A DNA stretch of 38,987 nt from an uncultured SAR86 cluster bacterium (lineage in GTDB: Bacteria; Pseudomonadota; Gammaproteobacteria; Magnimaribacterales; AG-339-G14): the NCBI GenBank assembly GCA_902523885.1, contig CABZAV010000006.1, positions 1-38,987 on the forward strand. The letters run 5' to 3'. Of the stretch, positions 14,679 through 23,784 are shown piece by piece (positions within the stretch are counted from its first letter, which is position 1; each line of letters starts with the position of its first letter). Below the pieces are notes generated by a model. The model worked only from the letters and a program-made list of their open reading frames with translations, was not told the origin of the DNA and ran no database searches. Both the position numbers and the translations under genes were made by a program.

Positions 14679-16121
14679 ATGAATAAATACGAACAATTTT
14701 ATATCAACGGCGAATGGATAAATCCTGTAAATAAATTAAAAACGTTGGATGTTATTAATCCTGCAACTGAGGATGTTATTGGAAGCATTGCTATGGGTGA
14801 TTCTGATGATGTTGACGCAGCAGTTAAAGCTGCAAAAGATGCCTTCAAAACATTTGGACAAACTACTACAGAAGAGAGAATTGAAATTCTTCAAAAAATA
14901 GTTGAGATCTACATGACTAGATCTGCAGAAATTGCGGAGATGATTTCAATAGAAAATGGTTCTCCTATAACTCTATCCAGAAACGCACAAGCGGCATCGG
15001 GCATAGGTCATTTCGCAACTGCTCTAGCGACTTTACAAAATTATAATTTTGAAGAAATTAGAGGCGAGACGGTCATCAGAAAAGAACCCATTGGCGTAGT
15101 AGGAATGATAACTCCTTGGAATTGGCCCATAAACCAAATTTCTTGCAAAGTTGGTCCAGCAATTGCAGCAGGTTGCACAATGGTATTGAAACCAACAGAA
15201 ATAGCTCCTTTAAATGCGATCTTATTAGCTGAGGTTTTACATGAAGCAGGATTGCCGAAAGGAGTATTTAATTTAATCAATGGAGATGGGCCAACTGTGG
15301 GAGAAGCGATGTCTGCTCATCCAGACATTGACATGATGTCTTTTACAGGTTCTACCAGAGCCGGAGTAGCTGTTGCTAAAGGCTCCGCTGATTCAGTAAA
15401 GAGAGTTCATCAAGAGCTCGGAGGAAAATCTGCAAACATAATTTTAGATGACGCGGATTTTGCTAATGCAGTAAGCAGAGGTACCAAGCATATGTTCAAC
15501 AATACTGGTCAATCTTGTAACGCTCCTTCAAGAATGTTGGTACCTGAAAGTAGACAAGCTGAAGCAAAAGAAGCTGCTAAAAAGGTTGCTGATGAGTTAA
15601 AAGTTGGTGATCCTTCTTTAGAAGAAACAGTCATGGGTCCTGTAGTGAGCGATGTTCAATTTAATAAAATTCAAGGCTTGATAGAAAAAGGCATTGAGGA
15701 AGGTGCTGAAGTTGTTGTAGGAGGTTTAGGAAAACCAGAAGGATTAAATCAAGGTTATTTTGTTAAACCCACGGTTTTTGCAAACGTATCAAATGATATG
15801 ACAATTGCTAGAGAAGAGATATTCGGTCCAGTTTTGTGCATGATTCCTTATAAAGACGAAGAAGAAGCTATTAAAATTGCTAATGATACTCCTTATGGAT
15901 TATCAGGATATATTTCCTCCGAAGATCCCGAACATGCTTTAAGTGTTGCGAGAAGAATTAGAAGTGGAAACGTTCATATAAACAATGCGCCAACAGGTAT
16001 AAATGATCCTTTCGGAGGTTTTAAACAATCTGGGAATGGAAGAGAATGGGGAGTTTTTGGATTTGAAGAATTTTTAGAAATCAAAGCTGTATTAGGTTAC
16101 AAACCCGACGAAATAGATTAA
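14679..16121 (+). CDS. NAD(P)-dependent aldehyde dehydrogenase
   Basis: A 480-residue class I/II-like aldehyde dehydrogenase. Catalytic residues are in place: Asn148 in TPWNWP, Lys171 in VLKPTE, Glu246 in HQELGGKS and the nucleophile Cys280 in TGQSCN. The dinucleotide-binding loop is FTGSTRAGV. It oxidises an aldehyde to an acid; the substrate is not visible. AAGGAG lies eight bases before the ATG, the strongest ribosome-binding site in this operon, only 18 bases after the carboxyltransferase stop. Its stop codon shares TTAA with the stop of the next, convergent gene. Confidence 0.93.
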   Translation: MNKYEQFYINGEWINPVNKLKTLDVINPATEDVIGSIAMGDSDDVDAAVKAAKDAFKTFGQTTTEERIEILQKIVEIYMTRSAEIAEMISIENGSPITLSRNAQAASGIGHFATALATLQNYNFEEIRGETVIRKEPIGVVGMITPWNWPINQISCKVGPAIAAGCTMVLKPTEIAPLNAILLAEVLHEAGLPKGVFNLINGDGPTVGEAMSAHPDIDMMSFTGSTRAGVAVAKGSADSVKRVHQELGGKSANIILDDADFANAVSRGTKHMFNNTGQSCNAPSRMLVPESRQAEAKEAAKKVADELKVGDPSLEETVMGPVVSDVQFNKIQGLIEKGIEEGAEVVVGGLGKPEGLNQGYFVKPTVFANVSNDMTIAREEIFGPVLCMIPYKDEEEAIKIANDTPYGLSGYISSEDPEHALSVARRIRSGNVHINNAPTGINDPFGGFKQSGNGREWGVFGFEEFLEIKAVLGYKPDEID

Positions 16122-17179
16122 TTAATAATTATTTCATCTGAATTCTTGTAGACAATAATTTTATCATTGTCTCTAGCCAACAGAAAATCATAAGAAACAT
16201 TAGAAAATAAGTCTTCCATATATCTTATTCCAATTGGATTCTTGGCAGGAACCAAGTGGTTAATTATCAACAATCCTAAGTCTTTATTCTCTAAATTTCT
16301 CTTTATATCAATGACATCAGCGTGGTAATCCAAGATATCATGAAACGCTACTTCCGCTCTATAAACATTATTTTCCTTAGCCACTTTTTCTAGAAGCTTT
16401 ACATGATCTTTAATCATTCCGTCGTGAATCAAAATATCGGCCCCATTTACCAAGGAAAAAACATTATCTGTTATCTCTGTATCACCAGAAATTATGATTT
16501 TCTTATTGCCAAAGAAAAGCCTAAATCCAAGTGCTTCTTTAACTGGGTGATGATCAACAAGAAAGGATTCAACTTTTAGATTTTCATCTTCAAAAATTAA
16601 TTGAGGAGAGTTTGTAGGTTTATGCACTATAGGAATCATTGGCCTGTTTTCCGGCGGAACAAATTCGACTCCGTGATGATCAACCCGATAGTTTTCATCA
16701 TTTTGATAAGCTAAATTTATTCCTTCTGTAACATTAATAATTTCAGAGCTACCGTAAACTTTTAAAGGTGTTTCAGCCCCACTAACCCATCTTCTTAAAT
16801 TTAGCTCATCTAAATCTCCAATATGATCTGAATGAGCATGAGTTATGAAAACCGCTTTAATATTTTGTGGAGGATAATTATTTGAAATTTTGGCAAAACT
16901 GTTTTCTCCATTATCTATCACATAAATATCAGAACCTATAACAAATGCCATACATTGAGCTCCCTCGGGCATCATAGACAGTGGTGAACCTGAACCGCAG
17001 AAAAAAATTTCTAATTCATCAGAATTAACAGATTCACTCTCTGCAAAAAGTGCTTGCATTCGAGATTCAAATAATGATTTTAGAAGAAAATTTTGAACAA
17101 ATTGATTACTTAAAGAAAAATAGCCAGCAATGGCAAGTGATAAAATAATCAGCAACGAGAAAATAAGGATTTTTTTCAT
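16118..17179 (-). CDS. Membrane-anchored RNase Z-like metallo-hydrolase
   Basis: A 353-residue metallo-beta-lactamase-fold protein. A signal or anchor helix (about residues 4-24) is followed by a core with THAHSDH (His114, His116, Asp118, His119), a later metal aspartate in IISGDTEITDN and a histidine in INHLVPA. The core resembles the RNase Z/arylsulfatase branch, but export to the periplasm makes tRNA processing unlikely; a small-molecule hydrolase is more plausible. It is a single gene, ending convergently into the aldehyde dehydrogenase with a four-base overlap and starting 54 bases from the divergent barrel gene. Confidence 0.83.
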   Translation of the reverse strand: MKKILIFSLLIILSLAIAGYFSLSNQFVQNFLLKSLFESRMQALFAESESVNSDELEIFFCGSGSPLSMMPEGAQCMAFVIGSDIYVIDNGENSFAKISNNYPPQNIKAVFITHAHSDHIGDLDELNLRRWVSGAETPLKVYGSSEIINVTEGINLAYQNDENYRVDHHGVEFVPPENRPMIPIVHKPTNSPQLIFEDENLKVESFLVDHHPVKEALGFRLFFGNKKIIISGDTEITDNVFSLVNGADILIHDGMIKDHVKLLEKVAKENNVYRAEVAFHDILDYHADVIDIKRNLENKDLGLLIINHLVPAKNPIGIRYMEDLFSNVSYDFLLARDNDKIIVYKNSDEIIIN

Positions 17180-17233
17180 TTAGTTTTAATATTTTATATA
17201 CATTATACTTTCCTCAGTATATTTTTTTTCAAA

Positions 17234-18709
17234 ATGTTTGCTTTTAAAAACTTCTATCTATTAACAATAATACTTTTTTCAAATTATTTTCTATCGACTA
17301 TTTGGATTGAACCAAAAGATGAATTCAAGATAAAAAAACTTGAACTTTATACCTCTAAAAAAAATATAAACGTTAGAACAACTTCCTATCCACTAAATTT
17401 AAATTCTTTAAAAAATTCTACTATTTTAGGAAATTCTTTTTTGAGCGATAAAATTGAATTAAATTTAATTATTGATAAATATTTTAAAAAAACTAAAAAA
17501 TTTAATTCTTCTTTTTCTTTAAAAACCTTTTCTGACGATTCAATGATCAAAAACCTAGGTGATAATTGGACAAGTAAAAATTCTATTATTCTTAAAAATA
17601 GTTATACGAATAAAAATTTTTCCTTAAATCTTAACCTTCATTTTATTGAAGATTCATATGATGAAAAAAATATTATTTATAATGGATCATATATCTCATT
17701 TACAAAATGGAATTTAATTTTTGGAATTGGATTTATTGATCGTTGGTGGGGACCCACTCACAACAATAATTTGATTCTTTCAAACTATGCTAAACCTCCT
17801 GTGGGTTTGTTTATAAATTCATTGAAAGGATTTGAATTTTCAAATAGATTTTTAGCGCCTTTAGGAAAAGTTGATTTTTCTATTTTTGTAAACAGACTTG
17901 AAAAAAATAGACATATTCCAAATCCTTTTTTGGTTGGCACAAGAGTTACCTTAAATCCTTTGAATAATCTTTATTTAGGTTTTTCAAGAACTGTAATGAT
18001 TGGGGGAGAAGGTCGAAGTGAAAGTTTTAATTCCTTTTACAAAGCTTTTTTTGAAGTAACAGGGAACGATGAAAACCCAAGAGTTGATGGAGAATATATT
18101 GGTCAAAACTTATCAAACCAGTTGGGGGGATATGATATTAAATACGATATAAAAGTTAATGAAAATATTGCATCTATCTACTTTCAACGGATTGGAGAAG
18201 ATTCTGATACCAGTAGCACAAGCCTAATATCGTCTTATATATCTACTCTAGGAACAGAATTTAAATTTTTTAGAAATGATTTATTGAATTCAATTATTTT
18301 AGAATTTTCTAAAACTTCCACTGAAGACCACTTTGCTTATGAAAAATATAATATCACTTATGTGCATGGTACATATCGATCTGGATATAAGTATAAGAAA
18401 TTGCCAATAGGAGCATTTATAGATGCCGATTCTAGATATACCCAGTTATCTTTCTTGAGAGAAATTGATGACAATTCTCATTTTAAATTAGATTTATTTT
18501 ATGCAGAACCAAACGTGGATCAAAGTGGGACAAATGTTTGGGGTTCTTCTGGTGAGCCTTTTTATGGCTTAAAAACTAAATACAAAACTCAAATTTCAGA
18601 AAAATTCTCGATGGAATTAATTCTTACTATGAGTGATAAAAAACTTCAATTTTTAGATAAAAATTTAGATAAAAACATATTAGGCATAATCACCGAATAC
18701 AATTTTTAA
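17234..18709 (+). CDS. Wzi-like outer-membrane beta-barrel protein
   Basis: A 491-residue exported protein. The first 25 residues form a signal peptide. The rest alternates polar and hydrophobic residues as in beta strands and ends in EYNF, with the terminal Phe typical of outer-membrane barrels. Around residues 165-200 are GIGFIDRWWGPTHNNN and NYAKPPVGLF, which resemble the central motif of the capsule assembly protein Wzi family. Wzi anchors capsule polysaccharide at the surface in Escherichia coli. No capsule or glycan genes are nearby, so the role may differ. It converges on the RND pump gene with a one-base gap. Confidence 0.75.
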   Translation: MFAFKNFYLLTIILFSNYFLSTIWIEPKDEFKIKKLELYTSKKNINVRTTSYPLNLNSLKNSTILGNSFLSDKIELNLIIDKYFKKTKKFNSSFSLKTFSDDSMIKNLGDNWTSKNSIILKNSYTNKNFSLNLNLHFIEDSYDEKNIIYNGSYISFTKWNLIFGIGFIDRWWGPTHNNNLILSNYAKPPVGLFINSLKGFEFSNRFLAPLGKVDFSIFVNRLEKNRHIPNPFLVGTRVTLNPLNNLYLGFSRTVMIGGEGRSESFNSFYKAFFEVTGNDENPRVDGEYIGQNLSNQLGGYDIKYDIKVNENIASIYFQRIGEDSDTSSTSLISSYISTLGTEFKFFRNDLLNSIILEFSKTSTEDHFAYEKYNITYVHGTYRSGYKYKKLPIGAFIDADSRYTQLSFLREIDDNSHFKLDLFYAEPNVDQSGTNVWGSSGEPFYGLKTKYKTQISEKFSMELILTMSDKKLQFLDKNLDKNILGIITEYNF

Positions 18710-18710
18710 T

Positions 18711-21700
18711 TTAAGTTTCTACTCGCCCTAAAAAACAGTACATAGAGGGAATTAGTAAAAGCGCAATCAGGGCGGAACCAATCACACCGAAACACATTGC
18801 CCATGCTAAAGTCTCAAAAAAAGTATCGAACAAAAGAGGAAATAAACCACCGACAGTGGTAATTGAAGTAGTAACTATGTGTCTTGTTGATCTTATGGTT
18901 GTGGAAATTAATTCGTCTTTGGATAATTTACCATCAGCAGCCTCTTCATTTAAATGAGATAAAACTACTATGGCATCATTAATTGCTAGGCCTGCTAAAC
19001 CGACTATTCCTACCAATCCTATAAATCCAAAATTTTGAAAGCCTAGAAACATTCCTAAAAATCCCAAACCTACACAAAGAAGGCCGACAAATAGAATTAC
19101 ACAAGCTTGAAGAAAACTATTTAGTATCATTACCAAGGTAAGAATTATCAAGCCTAGGAATAAGAAAAAAGTACTGAATAATTGTCCGAAAGATCTAGCT
19201 CTTTCATCTGCGTCTCCAAACTGTCGCATTGAATAACCGGCAGGTAAAGAATTTTCAAAAACTTTTAATTCCTCTTCAACGTCTTTTAAAACCATGGATG
19301 CTAGGCTGCCAGGATAAACAGCTGCTTTTACAGAATTCAATCTCGATCCTTGATATCTATTAATTTGATTAATTTCACTTTTGAATTCAATATCTGAAAA
19401 ATTTTCCACATATTCGTATCCATTTCTTCCAGGTATTGCTAAAAGAGAAGTTTGATTTATCTCTTTTGACTCAATATTGTTATTTTTTATCCTAATTGGA
19501 ATTTCTTTATTACCATCCAACATAGAACTTATATACATTCCTCTTGTTGAAGATGAAATTTCATTTAAGATTTCTCTTGAAGACTTTGATGAAAAGGCTA
19601 AATCTATTTCGTCTAACTTTAATTCTAATCCAGTAATACTTGCAGATTGATCAGCAAAAACATCACTCACTTGCGGAGACTTGGATATTATTGCTTTAAG
19701 CCTTTCTCCTAAAATTTTTAATACTTGATTATCGTCGCCAAAGATAGCTACCTGCACAGGAAATTCAACCGGTGGTCCATTAGTAAATTTACTAACTCTA
19801 ATTCTTACATCAGCATGATCTTTTTCCAGATTTTTAGCCAAATCTTCCAAACTTCTATCCATTTCAGAATATGAGTTTGTGAAATAAACACCTGTAGCTA
19901 AGTTATCTGAGCCTTCTCCAGAAGAACCTCCAATGACATTGTATAAAAGTCTAGGTAGCCTTCTTCCAATCCACCACATATCAGAATCTATGTAGTCTTC
20001 CATTAAAACTTGTTCTCTAATGCTTTTTACTCTTTCTTTCGTGGCAAAAATAGAAGCGTTTTTATCTAACTCCACTTCAACTTTAAACATTGGTTTTCCT
20101 TGATTAGGAAAAAAATCAGTGTCAAGAAAATTGAAAGAAATAAATCCTGTCAGAGGGAGTATTAAAGAAAGAATCAGTGCTCTAAAAGGTTTGTGAAAAC
20201 TCCACTTTAAGAACTTTTCATAATTTTCATATATTTTATCATTACTAAAGCCTGAATTTTTTGAATTGTTCAGATTAAAAAAATTTTTCTCTTCCATTAT
20301 TTTTAATAAGACTGGCACCACTGTTAAAGCTAATAACAATGAAGAGGAAACAGCAAAAATAATTGTAATTGCCATTTCTCCGACAAATTCAGGGCTTGCT
20401 CCCTTCCCTGCCGCCATAGGCATAAATGCAAGGCCAGTTGTAACAGTTGCAGCAAGCAGAGGCAAGGATAAATGTCTTATTGAGGCATATATTGCCTCAC
20501 GATTTATTAAATTTTTACTTTTTCTAAATTTATAATCTTCAACTACAATGATGGAGTTATCAATTAACAATCCTAGTGACAAAATTATTCCAGTAACTGA
20601 GGTGGTGTGTAACGGAATACTAAAAATACTACACAATACTAAAACTAGAAGAATTGTAAGAGGGACCACCGCGCTAACAATTATTGCTGATCTTGGGCCA
20701 AGTGAAATATAACTTAAGGCTAAAACCAAAAACGTTGCAATTAAAATACTCTGCAGTAAAAAAGAAAATTTATCTTCAACAAAGTCTGCCTCATTAAAAA
20801 CTAACTCTAGTCCTATTTCTTCAGGTAGTTCTCTTTTAAATTCATCAGTAATTCTTAAAACCGAGCCAGAATATAAATCAGTTCTTTGAGAAAAAATTCC
20901 TCTCACTTCAACAAAAACAGACGGGGTACCATTAAATTCAACAAACTCTATAGGAGGATCGACTGGCAGTTTATTAACTGTCGCAACGTCTTCCAACCTC
21001 AAGGCTTGGAAGTCTCCTATTATTTTTAATGGTAGTTTTTTTAGATCGTTTACTAAAGATATATTGTCTTGAGCTTGAATTCTAAATTCTGATTTGGCAC
21101 CAGTTATGTTTCCTAAAGCTTGTTTACTATCGTATTGATTTACCGAATTAGCTATATCTTGAATATTCATTCCAGCATCTGCTAATAAATCTAAATTTGC
21201 TCCAATATAAATTTCTTCTTTAGTGTCGCCATAAATAACAGATTTTTCTGAATTGGAAATATTTGCTAACTTTCTTTTCAATTGACTTGCCAAGCGAGAG
21301 AGAATGATCATCTGAGGTTCACCGTCACCAAGCCACTGAAGAGCGAAAAGAAGAGTTGTGGGAGGTCCACTATGACTGAGACCAATTCTCGTGCCTTCTG
21401 GAACTAAATTAGAAGTCTCTCTTAGTTTATTTTCTATTTTCGACCATACTTCATCTGTTTGAGCTTTGCTGACAGTTTCTTTAAGCTCGATTCCTACTAG
21501 TCCAACTCCGGTAGATGAGTTTGAACTTAATATTTTTATTTCGTCAATTTCTCTAAGTTCTGTTTCTAAGATGTCCGAAATTTGAGTTTCTACTCGCTCA
21601 GGTGAAGCGCCTGGCAAAACAGCTGTGATATCGCCCCATCTTTCAGCCAGTTGAGGATTTTCTTGTCTTGGTAAAGAGTCAAGAGATAGAAGTCCTCCAA

Positions 21701-21770
21701 ACACAACAAATAACAAAAAAAGAACAAAGATTTTTGGTCGATCTAAATATAAATCAACTATTTTTTTCAT
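18711..21770 (-). CDS. RND efflux transporter permease
   Basis: A 1019-residue inner-membrane pump with the RND plan: a first helix at residues 13-30, a large periplasmic part (to about 335), helices 2-6, a second periplasmic part and the final helices. The start MKKIVDLYLDRPKIF and LPRQENPQL are typical. The proton-relay region in helix 4 reads LGLLIDNSIIVVED, with a single Asp404 followed by Asn rather than the Asp-Asp of AcrB. It expels a substrate using the proton gradient. The start overlaps the adaptor stop by one base (TAATG). No outer-membrane factor is encoded here, so a TolC-like partner elsewhere is expected. Confidence 0.95.
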   Translation of the reverse strand: MKKIVDLYLDRPKIFVLFLLFVVFGGLLSLDSLPRQENPQLAERWGDITAVLPGASPERVETQISDILETELREIDEIKILSSNSSTGVGLVGIELKETVSKAQTDEVWSKIENKLRETSNLVPEGTRIGLSHSGPPTTLLFALQWLGDGEPQMIILSRLASQLKRKLANISNSEKSVIYGDTKEEIYIGANLDLLADAGMNIQDIANSVNQYDSKQALGNITGAKSEFRIQAQDNISLVNDLKKLPLKIIGDFQALRLEDVATVNKLPVDPPIEFVEFNGTPSVFVEVRGIFSQRTDLYSGSVLRITDEFKRELPEEIGLELVFNEADFVEDKFSFLLQSILIATFLVLALSYISLGPRSAIIVSAVVPLTILLVLVLCSIFSIPLHTTSVTGIILSLGLLIDNSIIVVEDYKFRKSKNLINREAIYASIRHLSLPLLAATVTTGLAFMPMAAGKGASPEFVGEMAITIIFAVSSSLLLALTVVPVLLKIMEEKNFFNLNNSKNSGFSNDKIYENYEKFLKWSFHKPFRALILSLILPLTGFISFNFLDTDFFPNQGKPMFKVEVELDKNASIFATKERVKSIREQVLMEDYIDSDMWWIGRRLPRLLYNVIGGSSGEGSDNLATGVYFTNSYSEMDRSLEDLAKNLEKDHADVRIRVSKFTNGPPVEFPVQVAIFGDDNQVLKILGERLKAIISKSPQVSDVFADQSASITGLELKLDEIDLAFSSKSSREILNEISSSTRGMYISSMLDGNKEIPIRIKNNNIESKEINQTSLLAIPGRNGYEYVENFSDIEFKSEINQINRYQGSRLNSVKAAVYPGSLASMVLKDVEEELKVFENSLPAGYSMRQFGDADERARSFGQLFSTFFLFLGLIILTLVMILNSFLQACVILFVGLLCVGLGFLGMFLGFQNFGFIGLVGIVGLAGLAINDAIVVLSHLNEEAADGKLSKDELISTTIRSTRHIVTTSITTVGGLFPLLFDTFFETLAWAMCFGVIGSALIALLLIPSMYCFLGRVET

Positions 21771-22744
21771 TAGTTAATTTTTATATTTTGTCCTTCTGCG
21801 ACTTTAGAAGCGCCACCAATAATAACTAGATCACCGTCTTTAATTGTTCCAGACACATAAGCCATATTATTTTCAATATGAATTAGTTCAACGTAATCTT
21901 TTTGAGCCAAATTGCTTGACGAAACAGTATATAAATTCCATAGGCCTTGTTCCGATTGAGAGAGAGAATTTAAAGGAACCCAAGCTCCTTTTTTTGATTC
22001 GGTAGTGCTTAGAACAAGTCTTGCTGTAGCTCCAGGATTAAAAAAGTCATTAAATTCGAATAATCCTAATTTATTGTTTGTGCCTTTTTCCGACATGGGA
22101 GCGATTCTTGTTAATTTGCCTGTGTATTCTTTATCTTCAATCAAAAATTCATACTCTTTACCTAAATCTAAAATGTTTACTAATGATTTAGGTAAAGAAA
22201 CTCTTGCTTCGACAAATTTTGAATCAAGGATTTCTACTATAGGAATACTGGCGTTAATTATAGAACCTTCGTCTAAAAACCTATTTTGTATAATCCCGTC
22301 GTAAGGAGCTAAAATTTTAGTTTGTTTAAATTTGATCAAGGCTTTATCAAATTGAGCTTGTGCAACTAAAAAATTAGATTCAGCTTTTTCTAACTCTTGA
22401 TCAGAAACAAAATTATCTTTATTTAAAGACAAAGATCTTTCAAAGATTTTTTCGAACATGGAAAGTTTAGCTTTTGCTTCGTTATAATTAGCCAAAGCTT
22501 CTGAATCTTCAAGTTCTGCTAAAAGATCTCCTGCATTAACTTCATCGCCAATATCAACAACTACTTTCTTCAATTTTCCAGAAATTTCAAAACCAAGAAT
22601 GGATTGCCTTTTTGGCGTAATTTTTCCAGGTAATAATTTATTAATTTTAAATTCGTCAATTATTTTTACTTCATGAGATTCAATATTTTTTTCAGAAAAT
22701 ACCAATGTGGAAAATAACAACGATAAGATTAAAAATTTTTTCAT
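21770..22744 (-). CDS. RND periplasmic adaptor (membrane fusion protein)
   Basis: A 324-residue adaptor joining the inner-membrane pump to an outer-membrane channel. A signal peptide occupies about residues 1-17. A lipoyl-like half motif follows (VDIGDEVNAGDLLAELED, about 66-83), then a helical hairpin (residues 85-150), the second lipoyl half (ILAPYDGIIQNRFLDEGS) and beta-barrel and membrane-proximal domains ending KVAEGQNIKIN. It is the first gene of the pump operon, read from the promoter at 22773-22801, with a leader of about 20 bases. Confidence 0.93.
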   Translation of the reverse strand: MKKFLILSLLFSTLVFSEKNIESHEVKIIDEFKINKLLPGKITPKRQSILGFEISGKLKKVVVDIGDEVNAGDLLAELEDSEALANYNEAKAKLSMFEKIFERSLSLNKDNFVSDQELEKAESNFLVAQAQFDKALIKFKQTKILAPYDGIIQNRFLDEGSIINASIPIVEILDSKFVEARVSLPKSLVNILDLGKEYEFLIEDKEYTGKLTRIAPMSEKGTNNKLGLFEFNDFFNPGATARLVLSTTESKKGAWVPLNSLSQSEQGLWNLYTVSSSNLAQKDYVELIHIENNMAYVSGTIKDGDLVIIGGASKVAEGQNIKIN

Positions 22745-22759
22745 TTTTTATAAATTAAT

Positions 22760-22802
22760 GTTTACAGTGCACACATTAGAGTCTAAAGTTAACACTGTCA
22801 AC
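22760..22802. promoter_or_regulatory. 43-bp operator dyad carrying two antiparallel promoters
   Basis: The minus promoter for the pump is TTGACA (22801-22796), 17 bases, TAATGT (22778-22773). The plus promoter for the TetR gene is TTTACA (22761-22766), 17 bases, TAAAGT (22784-22789). Both lie within one dyad centred on 22781: outer arms GTTTACAGTG and CACTGTCAAC (9 of 10 match) and a perfect core TTAGA-G-TCTAA. The TetR-family protein encoded next door is the likely ligand. Confidence 0.85.
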
Positions 22803-22812
22803 ATTTATTTTT

Positions 22813-23439
22813 ATGAAATATCATCACGGAAATTTGAAAGAAAAATTGATTCAAAGTGCTTATGACTGGATCTCTAAAAATGGTATTGAAGGAATAAGTC
22901 TAAGAAAGATTGCAAAGATTTCAAATGTCTCTCAAGCTGCTCCTTACAGACATTTTTCTTCTAAAGAACACCTTTTAGCTGAAGTTACTGAATTAGGTTT
23001 TGAAAAATTTTTATTAGAGCTTTCTTCTGCAAAGAAAAGTAATAATTCAGTTGAGAATTTAATAAGTAGCGGTATTAAATATATAGATTTTGGGATGAAA
23101 AATCGGAACATAGTCAGTTTGATGTTTGACTACCCTCTTCCCAAAAGCGAATATCCTAGCCTTCTTTTAGCAGCTAACAATGCATTTTCAGAATTACAAA
23201 GTAGAGTGAAGTTTTTATACAAATCTAATATTTCAAAAAACCAATTGAATAGTATTGCTTTGCATGCATATACACATGGATTATTAAATATTATTCAGAT
23301 GAACCAGAGAATAGATTTAGAAACAAAAAGTTCGACAAGCAATTTAGCCAAGTCATCTGATTTTTATAAAGCATCTAAAAAGGTAAAAATTAATCTTAGA
23401 AAATTATTAAAGGATTTTATTAAAAATCTGGAGTTTTAA
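22813..23439 (+). CDS. TetR/AcrR-family transcriptional regulator
   Basis: A 208-residue regulator with the TetR helix-turn-helix at about residues 8-50 (ISLRKIAKISNVSQAAPYRHF, followed by SSKEHLL). The remaining residues form an all-helical ligand domain resembling the TetR_C_33/WHG group. It probably represses both itself and the divergent efflux operon through the dyad at 22760-22802. The predicted message has a leader of roughly 17 bases and no Shine-Dalgarno sequence. The ligand is unknown; substrates of the pump are the natural guess. Confidence 0.92.
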   Translation: MKYHHGNLKEKLIQSAYDWISKNGIEGISLRKIAKISNVSQAAPYRHFSSKEHLLAEVTELGFEKFLLELSSAKKSNNSVENLISSGIKYIDFGMKNRNIVSLMFDYPLPKSEYPSLLLAANNAFSELQSRVKFLYKSNISKNQLNSIALHAYTHGLLNIIQMNQRIDLETKSSTSNLAKSSDFYKASKKVKINLRKLLKDFIKNLEF

Positions 23440-23462
23440 TAATTTTTCATATACTTTGTTAT

Positions 23463-23750
23463 TTAATGCTTTTTAAGATTTTCTTTAGCGCTATTCCAAT
23501 TTGAAATTATATTTTTGTTTTCTTCAATCCATCTTTCTATTTGTAGGATTGCATAATCTTGACTCAATATAAGATCAAAGTTTTCTTGTGGGATTAAATC
23601 TTTTTCTTTTGACATTAATTCAATTAAGACTAAAAGATTTTTATTTTGCTCTTCGTACTCTCTCAATAATGGGTGCTTTTTATCATTAAATGTGTTTTTT
23701 ATTTCATCTAGAAGTGCACTCTTAAGTTTTTGTAATTCATATATGTCCAT
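23463..23750 (-). CDS. Small helical protein, function unknown
   Basis: A 95-residue protein predicted to be almost entirely helical, with heptad-like leucine/isoleucine spacing and high Lys/Glu content. No signal peptide, cysteine or catalytic motif is visible, and I recognise no family. It begins 34 bases after the aminotransferase stop on the same strand, so it may be translated from that message. The composition resembles its neighbours. A real gene is likely because the frame fills the space exactly between two coding regions, but a chance frame is not excluded. Confidence 0.55.
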   Translation of the reverse strand: MDIYELQKLKSALLDEIKNTFNDKKHPLLREYEEQNKNLLVLIELMSKEKDLIPQENFDLILSQDYAILQIERWIEENKNIISNWNSAKENLKKH

Positions 23751-23784
23751 AAATAATTACAAATGGATATTTATTTTTTTTAAT

